From Parvularculaceae bacterium (lineage in GTDB: Bacteria > Pseudomonadota > Alphaproteobacteria > Caulobacterales > Parvularculaceae): a stretch of 6,402 nucleotides of DNA. This document shows positions 5,476 through 6,402 of the stretch, piece after piece. The translations under genes and the position numbers were made by a program. Numbering within the stretch: position 1 is the first letter of the stretch; the number at the start of each line of letters is the position of its first letter. Under the pieces are notes generated by a model. The model was not told the origin of the DNA, ran no database searches, and worked only from the letters and a program-made list of their open reading frames with translations. The stretch covers positions 1-6,402 of the forward strand of contig JACADX010000082.1 of the NCBI GenBank assembly GCA_013389125.1, given 5' to 3'.

Positions 5476-6384
5476 ATGTCGAAACCTCAGAATATCGCGC
5501 TCGCTCTTCATGGCGGTGCCGGCGCCCGCGCCGGCCGCGACTACGCGCAGGCCGAAGCGCATCTTGCCGCCCTTTGCGCGCGCGGCGAGGCGCTGCTGAA
5601 AGACGGGCGGCGCGCGCTCGACGTCGTCGAGGCGATGGTCGCCGACATGGAAAGTTCGGGCCTTTACGTCGCGGGCCGCGGCTCGTCGGTCAACAAGGCC
5701 GGCTATGTCGAGCTTGACGCGTCGATCATGGAGGGCGGGCTTCCGGGCGAGGATGCGCCGGCGCGCCGGAAAGCCGGCGCCGTCGCCGCCGTCGCGCATG
5801 TGAAATCGCCGATCAAGGCGGCGCGCCTTGTCATGGACGAGACGCCGCATGTGATGCTGGTCGGCCGGGGCGCGGAGAATTTCTGCCGGTCTCGCGGCCT
5901 CGAATTCGTCATGGACCCGGCGCGATATTACACGACGCCGATCGGCGTCACGGAAAAGGAAATGCTCGAGGACGAGCTTGCGCACGGCACGGTCGGCGCT
6001 GTCGCTCTCGACGCGAGCGGCCGCCTCGCTGCGGCGACATCGACAGGCGGCGTCTTCGGCAAGCTCGAAGGGCGCGTCGGCGACACGCCGATGATCGGCG
6101 CCGGGACGTGGGCGGACGAATATGTCGCCGCCTCCTGCACGGGGCTCGGCGAATATTTCATCCTCGCCGGCGGCGCGCAGGACGTTGCGAGCCGCGTTCG
6201 GTATCAAGGCGCCGAGCTCGGCCAGGCCGCGCAAGGCCTCATCAAAGACGTCGGTCGACAGGGAGGTCATGGCGGCGTCATCGCCGTCTCCCGCGAGGGC
6301 GAGATCGCTTTCGCCTGGAATTCCGACGGCATGAAGCGCGCCGGCGTCGGACCCGACCGGCCGCGTTTTTCGGCGACCATGTGA
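5476..6384 (+). CDS. iaaA: Isoaspartyl peptidase / L-asparaginase (plant-type, Ntn-hydrolase)
   Basis: This family hydrolyses isoaspartyl dipeptides and, more weakly, L-asparagine. It is made as an inactive precursor that cleaves itself before a Thr, giving alpha and beta subunits. The 302-residue product has the N-terminal LALHGGAGA (9-17), the VELDASIMEGG loop (78-88) and the autocleavage site HGTVGAVALD (170-179), where Thr172 becomes the N-terminal nucleophile. Counterparts of E. coli Thr197, Arg207 and Asp210 are Thr190 (ATSTGG), Arg200 and Asp203 (GRVGDTP), and the substrate-binding CTGLGE is at 221-226. There is no signal peptide, so it is cytosolic. The linker before Thr172 looks short, about 20-25 residues. 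No Shine-Dalgarno sequence precedes the ATG, which may reflect a leaderless mRNA. The protein likely recycles isoaspartyl peptides from damaged protein. The family is certain; the substrate preference is inferred. Confidence 0.95.
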   Translation: MSKPQNIALALHGGAGARAGRDYAQAEAHLAALCARGEALLKDGRRALDVVEAMVADMESSGLYVAGRGSSVNKAGYVELDASIMEGGLPGEDAPARRKAGAVAAVAHVKSPIKAARLVMDETPHVMLVGRGAENFCRSRGLEFVMDPARYYTTPIGVTEKEMLEDELAHGTVGAVALDASGRLAAATSTGGVFGKLEGRVGDTPMIGAGTWADEYVAASCTGLGEYFILAGGAQDVASRVRYQGAELGQAAQGLIKDVGRQGGHGGVIAVSREGEIAFAWNSDGMKRAGVGPDRPRFSATM

Positions 6385-6402
6385 TCAACCGGGTGGGCGC
6401 CC

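Noticed and set aside
5446..6270. A 274-codon minus-strand frame opposite the asparaginase.
   Set aside because: It is Arg/Ala/Asp-rich shadow sequence; the plus-strand gene has every catalytic motif of its family.

Overview
The window is about 6.4 kb of GC-rich chromosomal DNA with dense, mostly housekeeping genes. High GC at third codon positions, strong GGAGG-type ribosome binding sites, a plant-type (class II) DAHP synthase and the protein families present suggest an alphaproteobacterium, perhaps of the Caulobacterales/Parvularculales/Rhizobiales type. That placement is inference; there is no rRNA or marker gene here to settle it. I see no mobile element, tRNA, rRNA, CRISPR array or prophage gene.

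Layout from left to right. (1) Minus strand, cut by the left edge: a Gfo/Idh/MocA-family NAD(P)-dependent oxidoreductase, downstream of (2) a complete class II 3-deoxy-7-phosphoheptulonate synthase, the entry enzyme of the shikimate pathway. (3) Divergent from it on the plus strand is an exported metallo-beta-lactamase-fold hydrolase with a full two-metal site. (4) A strong hairpin terminator separates this gene from a convergent minus-strand gene for a 93-residue secreted protein of unknown function. (5) An AT-rich divergent control region of about 200 bp follows, with a good candidate promoter facing right and a poorer one facing left. (6) On the right of it is a HxlR-type transcription factor that carries an apparent SCP2-like C-terminal domain and a possible redox-sensing N-terminal cysteine. 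(7) Its 3' end overlaps by 26 bp, tail to tail, the gene for 2,3-bisphosphoglycerate-dependent phosphoglycerate mutase (gpmA) on the minus strand. (8) Divergent from gpmA is a plant-type (Ntn-hydrolase) isoaspartyl peptidase/L-asparaginase, which may be translated from a leaderless mRNA.

The genes do not form one pathway. Phosphoglycerate mutase (glycolysis/gluconeogenesis, giving phosphoenolpyruvate) and DAHP synthase (which uses phosphoenolpyruvate) are linked metabolically but not transcriptionally. The part most worth a second look is the small secreted protein / HxlR-SCP2 regulator pair with its back-to-back promoters, a typical geometry for a regulator that controls its divergent neighbour. 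I found no convincing evidence of a wholly new multi-gene system; the novelty here is at the level of single genes and regulatory architecture.
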